From NCBI RefSeq assembly GCF_001019615.1, contig NZ_JNBQ01000003.1, forward strand, positions 1 through 64,000: a DNA stretch of 64,000 bases, in the 5' to 3' direction. Every line of letters starts with the position of its first letter. Within the stretch, counting starts at the first letter, position 1. Under the pieces are notes generated by a model. That model was not told where the DNA came from. It was given only the letters and a program-made list of their open reading frames with translations, and did no database searches. This DNA comes from Cellulosimicrobium funkei (lineage in GTDB: Bacteria > Actinomycetota > Actinomycetes > Actinomycetales > Cellulomonadaceae). Shown piece by piece: positions 8,438 to 16,061 of this stretch. Made by a program: the position numbers and the translations under genes.

Positions 8438-9859
8438 TCAGCGCAGCGGGTCGAACGCGCGGATCTCGTCGGGGGTCTCGCCGGTCGTCACGAGGTGGGA
8501 GAGCGCCCGGCCGGTGGCGGGCCCGAGCACCATGCCCCACATGCCGTGGCCGCCCGCGACGTAGACGCCAGGGGTGCGGGTCGCGCCGACGAGCGGCAGA
8601 CCGTCGGGCGTGACGGGGCGCGACCCGACCCACTCGTCGTGCCGGTCGTCGAGGTCGACGCCCTGGAACAGGTGCCGCACGGACGCGAGGATCGCCTCGA
8701 TGCGGCGCGGCTGGAGCGGCTCGTCCGGACCGCGGAACTCCATGGTCCCCGCGATGCGGAACCGCCCCTGGTACGGCGTGCACGCGACGCGGCGCGCGGG
8801 CAGGTAGATCGGCGTCTCGACGGGCTCGTCGGTCTTCACGGTGAACGAGTAGCCGCGTCCGGCCTGGACGCGCGTGCGCACGCCGAGCGGCGCGGCGAGC
8901 GTCGGCAGCCACGCGCCGGTCGCGAGCACGACGGCGTCGCCGCGCAGCACGACCCCCTCCTCACGCTCGGCGGGGGACCCGGCCCGGCGGGGCGCCTCGG
9001 CGTCCTGCCCGACGGCGTCCCCCGCCCTGGCCGCGCCCACGAGCGCCGGGTGTGCGGCGGCGTCGGGGTGCACGGCGCGCGCGAAGACGCACGCGCCGAG
9101 GCGGCCGGGCTCGACGTCGAGCACCTCGAGCCCGGTGAGGATCCGCCCGCCGCGGGCGCGCACGGAGTCGGCGAGGGCGTGGACGAACGGTCCCGGCTCG
9201 AGGAAGCGCTGGCCCTCGAGGGCGTAGACGGTCGAGACGCTGTCGGTGAGCTGGTGGGCGCGCTCGCCGGCCTCGACGCGCCGGACGGGCACGGTCTGGC
9301 CGGCGGCGGCGACGTGCTCGAGCTCGCGGAGGAACGGCCGCGCCTCGCGCACGTGCTCGAACGCGACGGTGAACGGCCCGGGCGTGGTGCCGGCCTCGAC
9401 GCCGTGCCCGAGGCTCCCGCCGGCGGCGAGCTCGTCGAACGCGTCGAGCGCGACGCGGTCGATGGGGGTGAGGGCCGCCATCGCGTGGTCCCAGCGACGC
9501 TGCGTCGCGTGCGCCATGAAGCGCGCGAAGAACGTCCACAGGCGCGGGTCGAACCGCAGCGGCACGTGCAGGGGTGCGGCGGGGTCGAGGAGGGCGCGCG
9601 GGCCGTACGTCCAGAGGGACGGGTCCGCCAGCGGCATCGCCATGCCGGGGGTGAGCCACCCGGCGTTGCCCCACGAGGACCCCGCGGCGACGCCCTCGCG
9701 GTCGACGACGGTGACCTCGACGCCCTGCTCCTGGAGGTGCCAGGCGGTGGCGAGGCCCACCATGCCGGCGCCGACGACGACCGCCGTGCGGGGCGCTCGG
9801 CCGGGCGACGCGGACCGTGCGTCGCGGGTGCGGGGACGGGAACGGGGGGTCGTGCTCAC
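8438..9859 (-). CDS. dadA: D-amino-acid dehydrogenase (DadA-like FAD oxidoreductase)
   Basis: A 473-residue protein. The FAD-binding Rossmann motif VVVGAGMVGLATAWHL lies at residues 28-43, followed by GSSWGNAGWLTPGM, a signature of DadA and related DAO-fold oxidases. GRGYSFTV, the EWVGSRPVTPDGLPLVG segment and VAGGHGMWGM near the C-terminus are also conserved. The family oxidises D-amino acids to 2-oxo acids, passing electrons to the respiratory chain. A low-complexity insert of about 40 residues (containing DAVGQDAEAPRRAG) interrupts the middle and appears to be lineage-specific. It is divergent from an Lrp-type regulator, which fits amino-acid-responsive control. Confidence 0.8.
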   Translation of the reverse strand: MSTTPRSRPRTRDARSASPGRAPRTAVVVGAGMVGLATAWHLQEQGVEVTVVDREGVAAGSSWGNAGWLTPGMAMPLADPSLWTYGPRALLDPAAPLHVPLRFDPRLWTFFARFMAHATQRRWDHAMAALTPIDRVALDAFDELAAGGSLGHGVEAGTTPGPFTVAFEHVREARPFLRELEHVAAAGQTVPVRRVEAGERAHQLTDSVSTVYALEGQRFLEPGPFVHALADSVRARGGRILTGLEVLDVEPGRLGACVFARAVHPDAAAHPALVGAARAGDAVGQDAEAPRRAGSPAEREEGVVLRGDAVVLATGAWLPTLAAPLGVRTRVQAGRGYSFTVKTDEPVETPIYLPARRVACTPYQGRFRIAGTMEFRGPDEPLQPRRIEAILASVRHLFQGVDLDDRHDEWVGSRPVTPDGLPLVGATRTPGVYVAGGHGMWGMVLGPATGRALSHLVTTGETPDEIRAFDPLR

Positions 9860-9955
9860 GCCGGGCTCCTTCGACCGACGCCCGCCTCGCGGGTGGCGAG
9901 GCGGGCGCGTGGCTGGTGTGCGACGGGATGGTGTCGCAACGCCTCCAGCGTGGTG

Positions 9956-9991
9956 GATCCTTCGGTGTGCGGCAAGATGTGCCGAAGGATC
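9956..9991. promoter_or_regulatory. Inverted repeat, probable Lrp-type operator
   Basis: GATCCTTCGG at 9956-9965 and CCGAAGGATC at 9982-9991 are perfect inverted copies 16 bases apart. A third copy of CCGAAGGATC lies at 10054-10063, inside the first codons of the divergent regulator. Multiple phased sites are typical of Lrp/AsnC control, and their position suggests regulation of dadA and autoregulation. Confidence 0.6.
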
Positions 9992-10050
9992 GTCGTAGCG
10001 ACACGCGGCGACCGACCTGACCTTCGCCGAACCACCTCAGGAGGCTCCCC

Positions 10051-10512
10051 GTGCCGAAGGATCTTCGACCCGCCGTCCTGGACGACGTGGACCGCCGCAT
10101 CCTCGACGTCCTCGCGACCGACGCGCGCGCGACGAACGCGGCGATCGCCGCCCGCGTCGGCATCGCCGCGTCGACGTGCCACGCGCGCGTGCGCGCCCTC
10201 GTGGAGCGCGGCGTGATCCGCGGCTTCCGGGCCGACGTCGACCCGGCCGCGCTCGGCCGCGGGCTCGAGGCGCTCATCGCGATCCGGCTCCAGGCGGGCG
10301 CGCGCAAGGGCCTCGAGGCGTTCCGCGACTACCTGCTCACCCTGCCGGACGTCGAGGGCGTCTTCTTCGTCACGGGCGACCGCGACTTCCTCCTGCACGT
10401 CGCCGTCGCCGACTCCGACGCCCTGCGCGACCTGGTCTCCAAGACGCTCAGCGTCCGGCCCGAGGTCGCGGGGACCAGCACGACCGTGATCTTCGAGCAC
10501 GCGCGTCCCTGA
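10051..10512 (+). CDS. Lrp/AsnC family transcriptional regulator
   Basis: A 153-residue protein. The N-terminal helix-turn-helix reads LDDVDRRILDVLATDARATNAAIAARVGIAASTCHARVRALVERGVI, and the C-terminal RAM domain (about residues 75-150) contains LLTLPDVEGVFFVTGDRDFLLHVAV. The GTG start at 10051 has AGGAGG seven bases upstream. It is divergent from dadA, and Lrp relatives often control the adjacent amino-acid catabolic gene, so an amino acid is the likely ligand. The CCGAAGGATC operator sequence overlaps its first codons. Confidence 0.88.
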   Translation: MPKDLRPAVLDDVDRRILDVLATDARATNAAIAARVGIAASTCHARVRALVERGVIRGFRADVDPAALGRGLEALIAIRLQAGARKGLEAFRDYLLTLPDVEGVFFVTGDRDFLLHVAVADSDALRDLVSKTLSVRPEVAGTSTTVIFEHARP

Positions 10513-10540
10513 CCCCGGCGTCGCGGTCGGGGTCAGGGAC
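10505..10540. terminator. Bidirectional hairpin terminator
   Basis: A 12-bp perfect stem (GTCCCTGACCCC at 10505-10516 with 10529-10540) and a 12-base loop overlaps the stop of the Lrp gene and lies just after the stop of the convergent acyl-CoA ligase gene at 10550. Confidence 0.6.
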
Positions 10541-10549
10541 GGGCGATGG

Positions 10550-12112
10550 TCAGACGGCGGCGCTCTCGCGGACCCGCGAGCGCAGCACGTGCTTGGTGAG
10601 CTTGCCCGACGGGTTGCGGGGGAGCTCGGTGACGAGCACGACGTCGCGCGGCACCTTGTAGCGCGCGAGGCGGTCGGCGAGGAACGCGCGCAGCGAGTCG
10701 AGCGAGGGCTCGGCGCCCGGGGCCGGCACGACGAACGCGACGACGGTCTCGCCCCAGTCGGCGTGCGGCCGCCCGACGACGGCGACGTCCGCGACCTCCG
10801 GGGAGCCGCGCAGCGCCTCCTCCACCTCCTGGGAGTAGACGTTCTCGCCGCCCGTGATGATGACGTCCTTGAGCCGGTCGACGATGAACAGGTAGCCGTC
10901 CTCGTCGACGCGCACGACGTCGCCTGTGCGGTACCAGTCGCCCACGAGCACGGCCTCGGTCGCCTCCGGGTCGTCGAGGTAGCCGACCATCCGGGTGTCC
11001 GACCGCAGCCAGATCTCCCCGGTCCCGCCCGGGCCGACGTCGTTCCCGTCGAGGTCCACGACCCGCACGTCGACGCCCGGCATGCCCGCGTGCCCGATCG
11101 AGCCCGCCTTGCGCTCCTGGTCGGCCGGGCCGAGCGCGGTGCCGACCGGCCCCATCTCGCTCATGCCGTACACCTGGTGCAGCTCGCCCGGGTAGGCGGC
11201 GCGGATCGCCCGCACGGTGTCGGCGCCGACGGGCGCGCCGCCGGCGAGCCACAGTCGCGCGCTCGACAGGTCGAACGCCGACAGGTCGATCCCCTGCGCG
11301 GCCGCGACCTGGAGCGGCGCGACGTACGCGATCGGGGCGCCGAAGAACGCCGTCGTGCGCTCGGTCGCGACCGTCCGGAGCATCTCGATCGGGTGGTACT
11401 CGCGCAGCAGCACCGTTGTCCCGCCCAGGAACACCATCGACAGGAACCAGTTGTTGAGCGGCGACGCGTGCCAGATCGGCATCGCGAGCAGGAAGCGGTC
11501 GTCGGCGCGCAGCCCGACGGCGGCGGTCGTGTACGCCGCGACCGAGGTCAGCCCGCGGTGGGTGTGCTCGCAGCCCTTGGGGGCCGCCGTCGTGCCGGAC
11601 GTGTAGAGCACCTGCGCGATGGTGTCCTGGTCGGGCGGGACGCCGTCCCACGGCGCGGCGGCCACGACGAGCGCGTCGAAGTCGTCGTGCCCCGGCGTCC
11701 CCTCCACGCCTGCCGCGTCCTGACCGACGGCGTCCGTCTCCGTCCACAGCCAGCGCACCGCGGGCGCGGCGGCGGTCACGACCGGGGCCAGGCTCGCGTC
11801 CGCGACGCCCAGCACCGCGCCGCTGTGCGCGACGAGCCGCGCGACCTCCGGCGCCTGGAGCTTGTGGTTGACGGGCACGAGCACGGCGCCCGCACGCCAC
11901 AGGCCGAACGCCGCGACGACGAAGCCGGGGGTGTTGAACGTCATCACGGTGACGCGGTCGCCGGGGCGCACCCCGGCGTCGCGGAACACCGCGGCGGCGC
12001 GGCGTGCGGCGTCGTCCAGCTCGGCGTAGGTGAGCCGGCGCTCGCCCAGCACGAGCGCCTCCTTGGCGGGGACCTTGCGTGCCGTGCTCTCCAGCATGCT
12101 GCCCAGGTGCAT
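10550..12112 (-). CDS. Acyl-CoA synthetase / AMP-dependent fatty-acid ligase
   Basis: A 520-residue ANL-superfamily enzyme. The P-loop-like motif LYTSGTTAAPKGCEHTH lies near residues 170-186, followed by YGMSEMGPVG, the YRTGDVVRVDEDGYLFIVDRLKD hinge region and the catalytic Lys in PRNPSGKLTKHVL near the C-terminus. It activates a carboxylic acid with ATP and loads CoA; fatty or aromatic acids are both possible. Start ATG 12112 has GAGGAGG five bases upstream. It is divergent from a TetR gene across a perfect palindrome and faces the AidB-like gene beyond it, suggesting one acyl-CoA degradation regulon. A short loop contains DAVGQDA, also found in the DadA insert. Confidence 0.85.
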   Translation of the reverse strand: MHLGSMLESTARKVPAKEALVLGERRLTYAELDDAARRAAAVFRDAGVRPGDRVTVMTFNTPGFVVAAFGLWRAGAVLVPVNHKLQAPEVARLVAHSGAVLGVADASLAPVVTAAAPAVRWLWTETDAVGQDAAGVEGTPGHDDFDALVVAAAPWDGVPPDQDTIAQVLYTSGTTAAPKGCEHTHRGLTSVAAYTTAAVGLRADDRFLLAMPIWHASPLNNWFLSMVFLGGTTVLLREYHPIEMLRTVATERTTAFFGAPIAYVAPLQVAAAQGIDLSAFDLSSARLWLAGGAPVGADTVRAIRAAYPGELHQVYGMSEMGPVGTALGPADQERKAGSIGHAGMPGVDVRVVDLDGNDVGPGGTGEIWLRSDTRMVGYLDDPEATEAVLVGDWYRTGDVVRVDEDGYLFIVDRLKDVIITGGENVYSQEVEEALRGSPEVADVAVVGRPHADWGETVVAFVVPAPGAEPSLDSLRAFLADRLARYKVPRDVVLVTELPRNPSGKLTKHVLRSRVRESAAV

Positions 12113-12188
12113 GTCGTCCTCCTCGACGTCCTGCCCGGCGTCGTCCTCGACGCCGTCTCGGCGGCCCGGCCGGAGCCGGTACCGTGAT

Positions 12189-12210
12189 GAATTGAACCAT
12201 GGTTCAATTC
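12189..12210. promoter_or_regulatory. 22-bp perfect palindromic TetR operator
   Basis: An exact 22-bp palindrome with half-site GAATTGAACCA centred between 12199 and 12200. It lies between the divergent ligase and TetR starts in AT-richer DNA. Size and symmetry fit a TetR dimer site for the adjacent regulator, with both genes repressed from it. Confidence 0.8.
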
Positions 12211-12262
12211 TTGGTGGGAAGCCGCGACGGGGCGGCGCACCCTCGACGACGACGGAGGAACC

Positions 12263-12937
12263 GTGCCCTACCGCGAGACGCCGGCCACGCGGGCCGCCCG
12301 CGAGCGCAAGCGTGAGGCGCTGCTCGACGCGGCGCGCACGATCGTCGCCGCGCACGGGTTCGCCGGAGCGAGCGTGCAGGCGCTCGCCGCGCGCGCCGGG
12401 GTGAGCACGGGCGGCGTCTACTCGTACTTCCCCACCAAGGCCGACCTGCTCGTCGCGGTGTTCCGGCAGGCGGCCGACGTCGAGCTCGACGCCGTGCGGG
12501 CCGCCGCGTCGGCGCGTGCGGACGACCCGCCCGGCGGGACGACCGTCGCGCGCCTCGGCCGCGCCGTCGACACCTTCGCGCGGCGCGCGCTACGCGGCCC
12601 GACGCTCGCGTGGGCGCTGCTGCTCGAGCCGGTCGACCCGGCCGTGGACGCCGCGCGCCTGGAGTACCGGCGCGCGTACGCGGAGACGTTCGCAGACGTC
12701 GTGCGCGCCGGCGTCGACGCCGGGGAGATCCCCACCCAGGACGTGGCGGTCGTCGCGACCGCCCTCGTCGGCGCGATCGGCGAGTCGCTCACCGGTCCGC
12801 TCTCCCCGCTCGCGGGCGGCCCGACCACCCCCGAGGGCACGGTCCCGTCCGCGGCGCGGGACGCCGTCGTCGCGACGATCCTGCGTTTCTGCCTGGGCGC
12901 CGTCGGCGCCCTGGCCGCCGCGCACGAGTCGACCTGA
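12263..12937 (+). CDS. TetR family transcriptional regulator
   Basis: A 224-residue protein. The N-terminal HTH shows REALLDAARTIVAAHGFAGA, then VQALAARAGVSTGGVYSYFPTKADLL, the canonical TetR signature. The C-terminal ligand domain is helical and variable. Start is GTG 12263 with GGAGGA upstream. Context: divergent from the acyl-CoA ligase, 91 bases ahead of the AidB-like dehydrogenase, with a palindromic operator in the divergent promoter. An acyl-CoA effector is therefore likely but not shown. Confidence 0.88.
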   Translation: MPYRETPATRAARERKREALLDAARTIVAAHGFAGASVQALAARAGVSTGGVYSYFPTKADLLVAVFRQAADVELDAVRAAASARADDPPGGTTVARLGRAVDTFARRALRGPTLAWALLLEPVDPAVDAARLEYRRAYAETFADVVRAGVDAGEIPTQDVAVVATALVGAIGESLTGPLSPLAGGPTTPEGTVPSAARDAVVATILRFCLGAVGALAAAHEST

Positions 12938-13028
12938 CCGCGTCCGGACCGACCCGAGCTCCCGGACCCCATCCGCACCACCGCCGCATCGCGGCCCCGA
13001 ACCACCCGCAGAGCCGCAGGAGGACACC

Positions 13029-14780
13029 GTGACCCCGACCGACACCACCACGCCCGCCTCGGCCCCTGCCGCGGTCACCGTCTCGCACCCGGCCGCGACG
13101 GCGTCGCACCCCGCGCCCCACGTCACCCACCGGGTGACGAACCAGCCGCCCGAGCGCGAGGGGGTCAACGAGTACCTCGACCACCCCGTGCTGCGCGAGG
13201 CTGTGCACGCCTACGGCGGCGCGTGGGGGGAGGAGCGGCTCGTCGCGGTCGGCGCGCTCGTCGGGTCGGGCGACTTCCAGCGCGCGGCCGAGCTCGCGAA
13301 CGTCCACGAGCCCGTGCTGCGCACGCACGACCGCCGCGGGAACCGCGTCGACGAGGTCGAGTACCACCCGGCGTACCACGAGGTGATCGGGGCGGCCGTC
13401 GCGCACGGCGCGCACACCAGCGCGTGGGCGGAGCCCGGGCCGGGGGCGAACGTCGTGCGGGGGGCGGTGTTCTCGCTGTTCGCGCAGGTCGAGCCGGGTC
13501 ACGCGTGCCCGGTCTCCATGACGCACGCGGCGGTGCCGTCGCTGCGTCACGCGCCGGGGCTCGCCGCGGTGTGGGAGCCGCGCCTGCTGTCCCGCGGGTA
13601 CGACGGCGCCCTCGCGGCCCTGGCGAGCAAGCCCGGCGCGCTCGTCGGCATGGCGATGACGGAGAAGCAGGGCGGCTCGGACGTGCGCGCGAACGCGACG
13701 ACGGCCGTGCCCGCCGGGGCGGACGGCGCGTACCTGCTCACGGGGCACAAGTGGTTCTGCTCGGCGCCGATGTCGGACGCGTTCCTCGTGCTCGCCCAGG
13801 TCCCGGGTGAGACCGCGCGCGGCGGCGACGCCGCGCCGTCGTGCTTCCTCGTGCCGCGCGTCCTGGAGGTCGGCACGCGCAACGTCTTCCGCATCCAGCG
13901 CCTCAAGGAGAAGCTCGGCAACCGGTCGAACGCGTCGTCGGAGATCGAGCTCGACGGCACGGTCGGGTTCCTCGTCGGGGAGCCCGGGCGCGGCGTGCGG
14001 ACGATCATCGAGATGGTGTCGCGCACCCGGCTCGACTGCGTGCACGGCTCGGCCGCGGGCATGCGCCAGGCGGTCACCGAGGCCCTGTGGCACGCGCGGC
14101 ACCGCAGCGCGTTCGGCGCGGCGCTCGTGGACCAGCCCGCCATGACCGCGGTCCTCGCCGACCTCGCGCTCGAGTCCGAGGCCGCGACCCTCACCTCGGT
14201 GCGCCTCGCCGCCGCGCACGACGGCGAGTCCGAGCACGACCGCGCGTTCCGCCGCCTCGCGACGGCCGTGAGCAAGTACTGGGTGTGCAAGCGCGGCCCG
14301 CACCACGCGTACGAGGCGATGGAGTGCCTCGGCGGCAACGGGTACACCGAGGCGTTCCCTCTTGCGCGCCGCTACCGCGAGCAGCCGGTCATGGCGATCT
14401 GGGAGGGGTCGGGCAACGTCATCGCGCTCGACGTGCTGCGCGCCATGGGCCGCGAGCCGGAGTCGGTCGCCGCGTTCGAGGCCGAGCTGGGCACGACGGC
14501 GGGCGCGCACCCCCTCCTCGACGCGCACGTCGAGCGCACGCGTCGCCTGCTCGCGGAGGTCGCGGGGGCCGACGCCGGGGCGCAGCAGGCGCAGGCCCGC
14601 CGGGTCGTGGAGTCGCTCGCGCTCGCGCTCCAGGCGTCGCTCGTGGTGCGGCACGCGCCGTCGGCCACCGCGGACGCGTTCGTCGCGGCGCGCCTCGGGG
14701 AGGACCGAGGGCACGGCTACGGCGTCCTGCCACGGGGCACCGACGCGCACGCGATCCTCGCCCGGCACGCTGGGGCATGA
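13029..14780 (+). CDS. AidB-like acyl-CoA dehydrogenase
   Basis: A 583-residue flavoprotein. After a Thr/Ala-rich leader, the AidB-type N-terminal region (THRVTNQPPEREGVNEYLDHP) is followed by acyl-CoA dehydrogenase motifs: GMAMTEKQGGSDVRAN at about 209-224, the GHKWFCSAPMSDAFLVLAQ beta domain, EKLGNRSNASSEIE, and YEAMECLGGNGYTE with IWEGSGNVIALDVLRA in the C-terminal helices. E. coli AidB is linked to the alkylation response and binds DNA; in actinobacteria this family sits beside fatty-acid genes. The GTG at 13029 has GGAGG upstream. It follows TetR in the same direction, so it is probably part of that regulon. Confidence 0.82.
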   Translation: MTPTDTTTPASAPAAVTVSHPAATASHPAPHVTHRVTNQPPEREGVNEYLDHPVLREAVHAYGGAWGEERLVAVGALVGSGDFQRAAELANVHEPVLRTHDRRGNRVDEVEYHPAYHEVIGAAVAHGAHTSAWAEPGPGANVVRGAVFSLFAQVEPGHACPVSMTHAAVPSLRHAPGLAAVWEPRLLSRGYDGALAALASKPGALVGMAMTEKQGGSDVRANATTAVPAGADGAYLLTGHKWFCSAPMSDAFLVLAQVPGETARGGDAAPSCFLVPRVLEVGTRNVFRIQRLKEKLGNRSNASSEIELDGTVGFLVGEPGRGVRTIIEMVSRTRLDCVHGSAAGMRQAVTEALWHARHRSAFGAALVDQPAMTAVLADLALESEAATLTSVRLAAAHDGESEHDRAFRRLATAVSKYWVCKRGPHHAYEAMECLGGNGYTEAFPLARRYREQPVMAIWEGSGNVIALDVLRAMGREPESVAAFEAELGTTAGAHPLLDAHVERTRRLLAEVAGADAGAQQAQARRVVESLALALQASLVVRHAPSATADAFVAARLGEDRGHGYGVLPRGTDAHAILARHAGA

Positions 14781-14927
14781 CCGGCGGCCGGCTCGCGTCG
14801 GGAGCACCACTCTCGTCCCGCTCGGCTACGGTCTCCGAGAGCGGTGGCCCGGGATCGAGGCCGTGATCGGGCCGTACCAGAAGGGGTCCTCGCGTCGGTG
14901 GGCACCCTCGTCGGCGAGGAGGGGCAC

Positions 14928-15368
14928 ATGGGTTCGTGGGAGCGGGGCGACGGCGTCGTCGAGCTGCCCGACGGGCGGCGCGTGCGGGGTCGCGGGCTGC
15001 GCTCGGGGACGCCCGGGCCGGGCGACGAGCCGGAGCTCGGCGTCTACCTCACCGGAAGGCGGCCGCCGTCGCAGCCCTGGGAGTCGCGCTGGGTCCGGTG
15101 GCCGGACTTCGCGCTGCCGCGGTCCACGCCGGACGCCGTCGCGGTGCTGCGCGAGGCGTACGAGCGGGCGGCCGACGAGCGCGTGGAGGTCGCCTGCGGG
15201 GGTGGGACCGGCCGCACCGGCACGGCGCTCGCGCTCCTCGCGGTCTGGGGCGGCGTCCGTCCCGACGACGCCGTCGCCTGGGTCCGCGCGCACTACCGGC
15301 CCCGCGCGGTCGAGACGCCGTGGCAGCGCCGCTGGGTCCGCCGCACCAGGGACCGCACGGTCTCGTAG
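14928..15368 (+). CDS. Protein-tyrosine-phosphatase-like protein
   Basis: A 146-residue protein with the cysteine-phosphatase P-loop VACGGGTGRTGTALAL (C-x5-R) near residues 87-101, preceded by an aspartate-containing segment and followed by DDAVAWVRAHYRP, the helix usual after the loop in dual-specificity phosphatases. Substrate unknown. ATG 14928 has GGCGAGGAGGGG upstream, which supports this start over a longer frame beginning at 14844. The gene follows the AidB-like gene by 147 bases. Confidence 0.7.
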   Translation: MGSWERGDGVVELPDGRRVRGRGLRSGTPGPGDEPELGVYLTGRRPPSQPWESRWVRWPDFALPRSTPDAVAVLREAYERAADERVEVACGGGTGRTGTALALLAVWGGVRPDDAVAWVRAHYRPRAVETPWQRRWVRRTRDRTVS

Positions 15369-15436
15369 ACCCAGGTCCGGACCACCGGCGCCACCGGGGA
15401 CCAGCGTCTGTGGGTGACCGGCCGTACCGTCCGGCC

Positions 15437-16012
15437 ATGGATCGAGAGACCTTCTGGGAGATCGTCGACGCCGCGCGTGACCGGGCGGGCGCGGGTGCGG
15501 ACGACCGCGGCGCCGAGGACGACCCGCTGCCCGGCGTCCTGACCGACCTGCTCGTCGAGCGGCTGAGCCCGGACGAGATCCTCGCGTTCGCCGACGTCGC
15601 CGGTGCCGTGGCGCGCGACGCCTACGCGTGGCCGGTGTGGGGAGCGGCGTACCTCGTCGAAGGCGGGTGCAGCGACGACGGCTTCATGGACTTCCGCGAC
15701 GGGCTCGTCCTCGCGGGTCGTGCGTCGTTCGAGCGTGCGGTCGCCGACCCGGACTCCCTCGCCGACCACCCCGTCGTCGCCGCGATGGCCGACGGCGGGT
15801 CGCCCTGGTTGGGGTTCGAGTCGCTGGACTCGCTCGTGGGGGACGCGTGGTCCCGCGCAACCGGCGAGGACGACGAGGCGTACTACGCGGCCCGGGAGCG
15901 GACGTCGTCGGGCCACGCCCTCGCCGAGCCCGCCGGCGAGCAGTGGGACTTCGACAACGACGAGGAGAACGCGCGTCGCCTCCCGCGGCTCACCACGCTC
16001 TTCGCGGTGTGA
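15437..16012 (+). CDS. DUF4240 domain protein
   Basis: A 191-residue acidic protein. It begins MDRETFWEIVDAAR, has a middle DAYAWPVWGAAYLVEGGCSDDGFMDFRDGLVLAGR and ends in a region that the family usually carries near EQWDFDNDEENARRLPRL. These are the hallmarks of DUF4240, which in some bacteria is fused to WGR or associated with toxin-immunity loci. Function unknown. It is followed by a strong hairpin terminator. Confidence 0.75.
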   Translation: MDRETFWEIVDAARDRAGAGADDRGAEDDPLPGVLTDLLVERLSPDEILAFADVAGAVARDAYAWPVWGAAYLVEGGCSDDGFMDFRDGLVLAGRASFERAVADPDSLADHPVVAAMADGGSPWLGFESLDSLVGDAWSRATGEDDEAYYAARERTSSGHALAEPAGEQWDFDNDEENARRLPRLTTLFAV

Positions 16013-16028
16013 CCGGCACGGGCCGGGG

Positions 16029-16055
16029 CGCCTCCCCCGGGCGCCGGGGGAGGCG
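16029..16055. terminator. 12-bp GC hairpin, bidirectional terminator
   Basis: Arms 16029-16040 and 16044-16055 are perfect complements around a three-base loop. It lies between the convergent DUF4240 gene and FAD oxidase gene. Confidence 0.7.
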
Positions 16056-16061
16056 GCGAGG

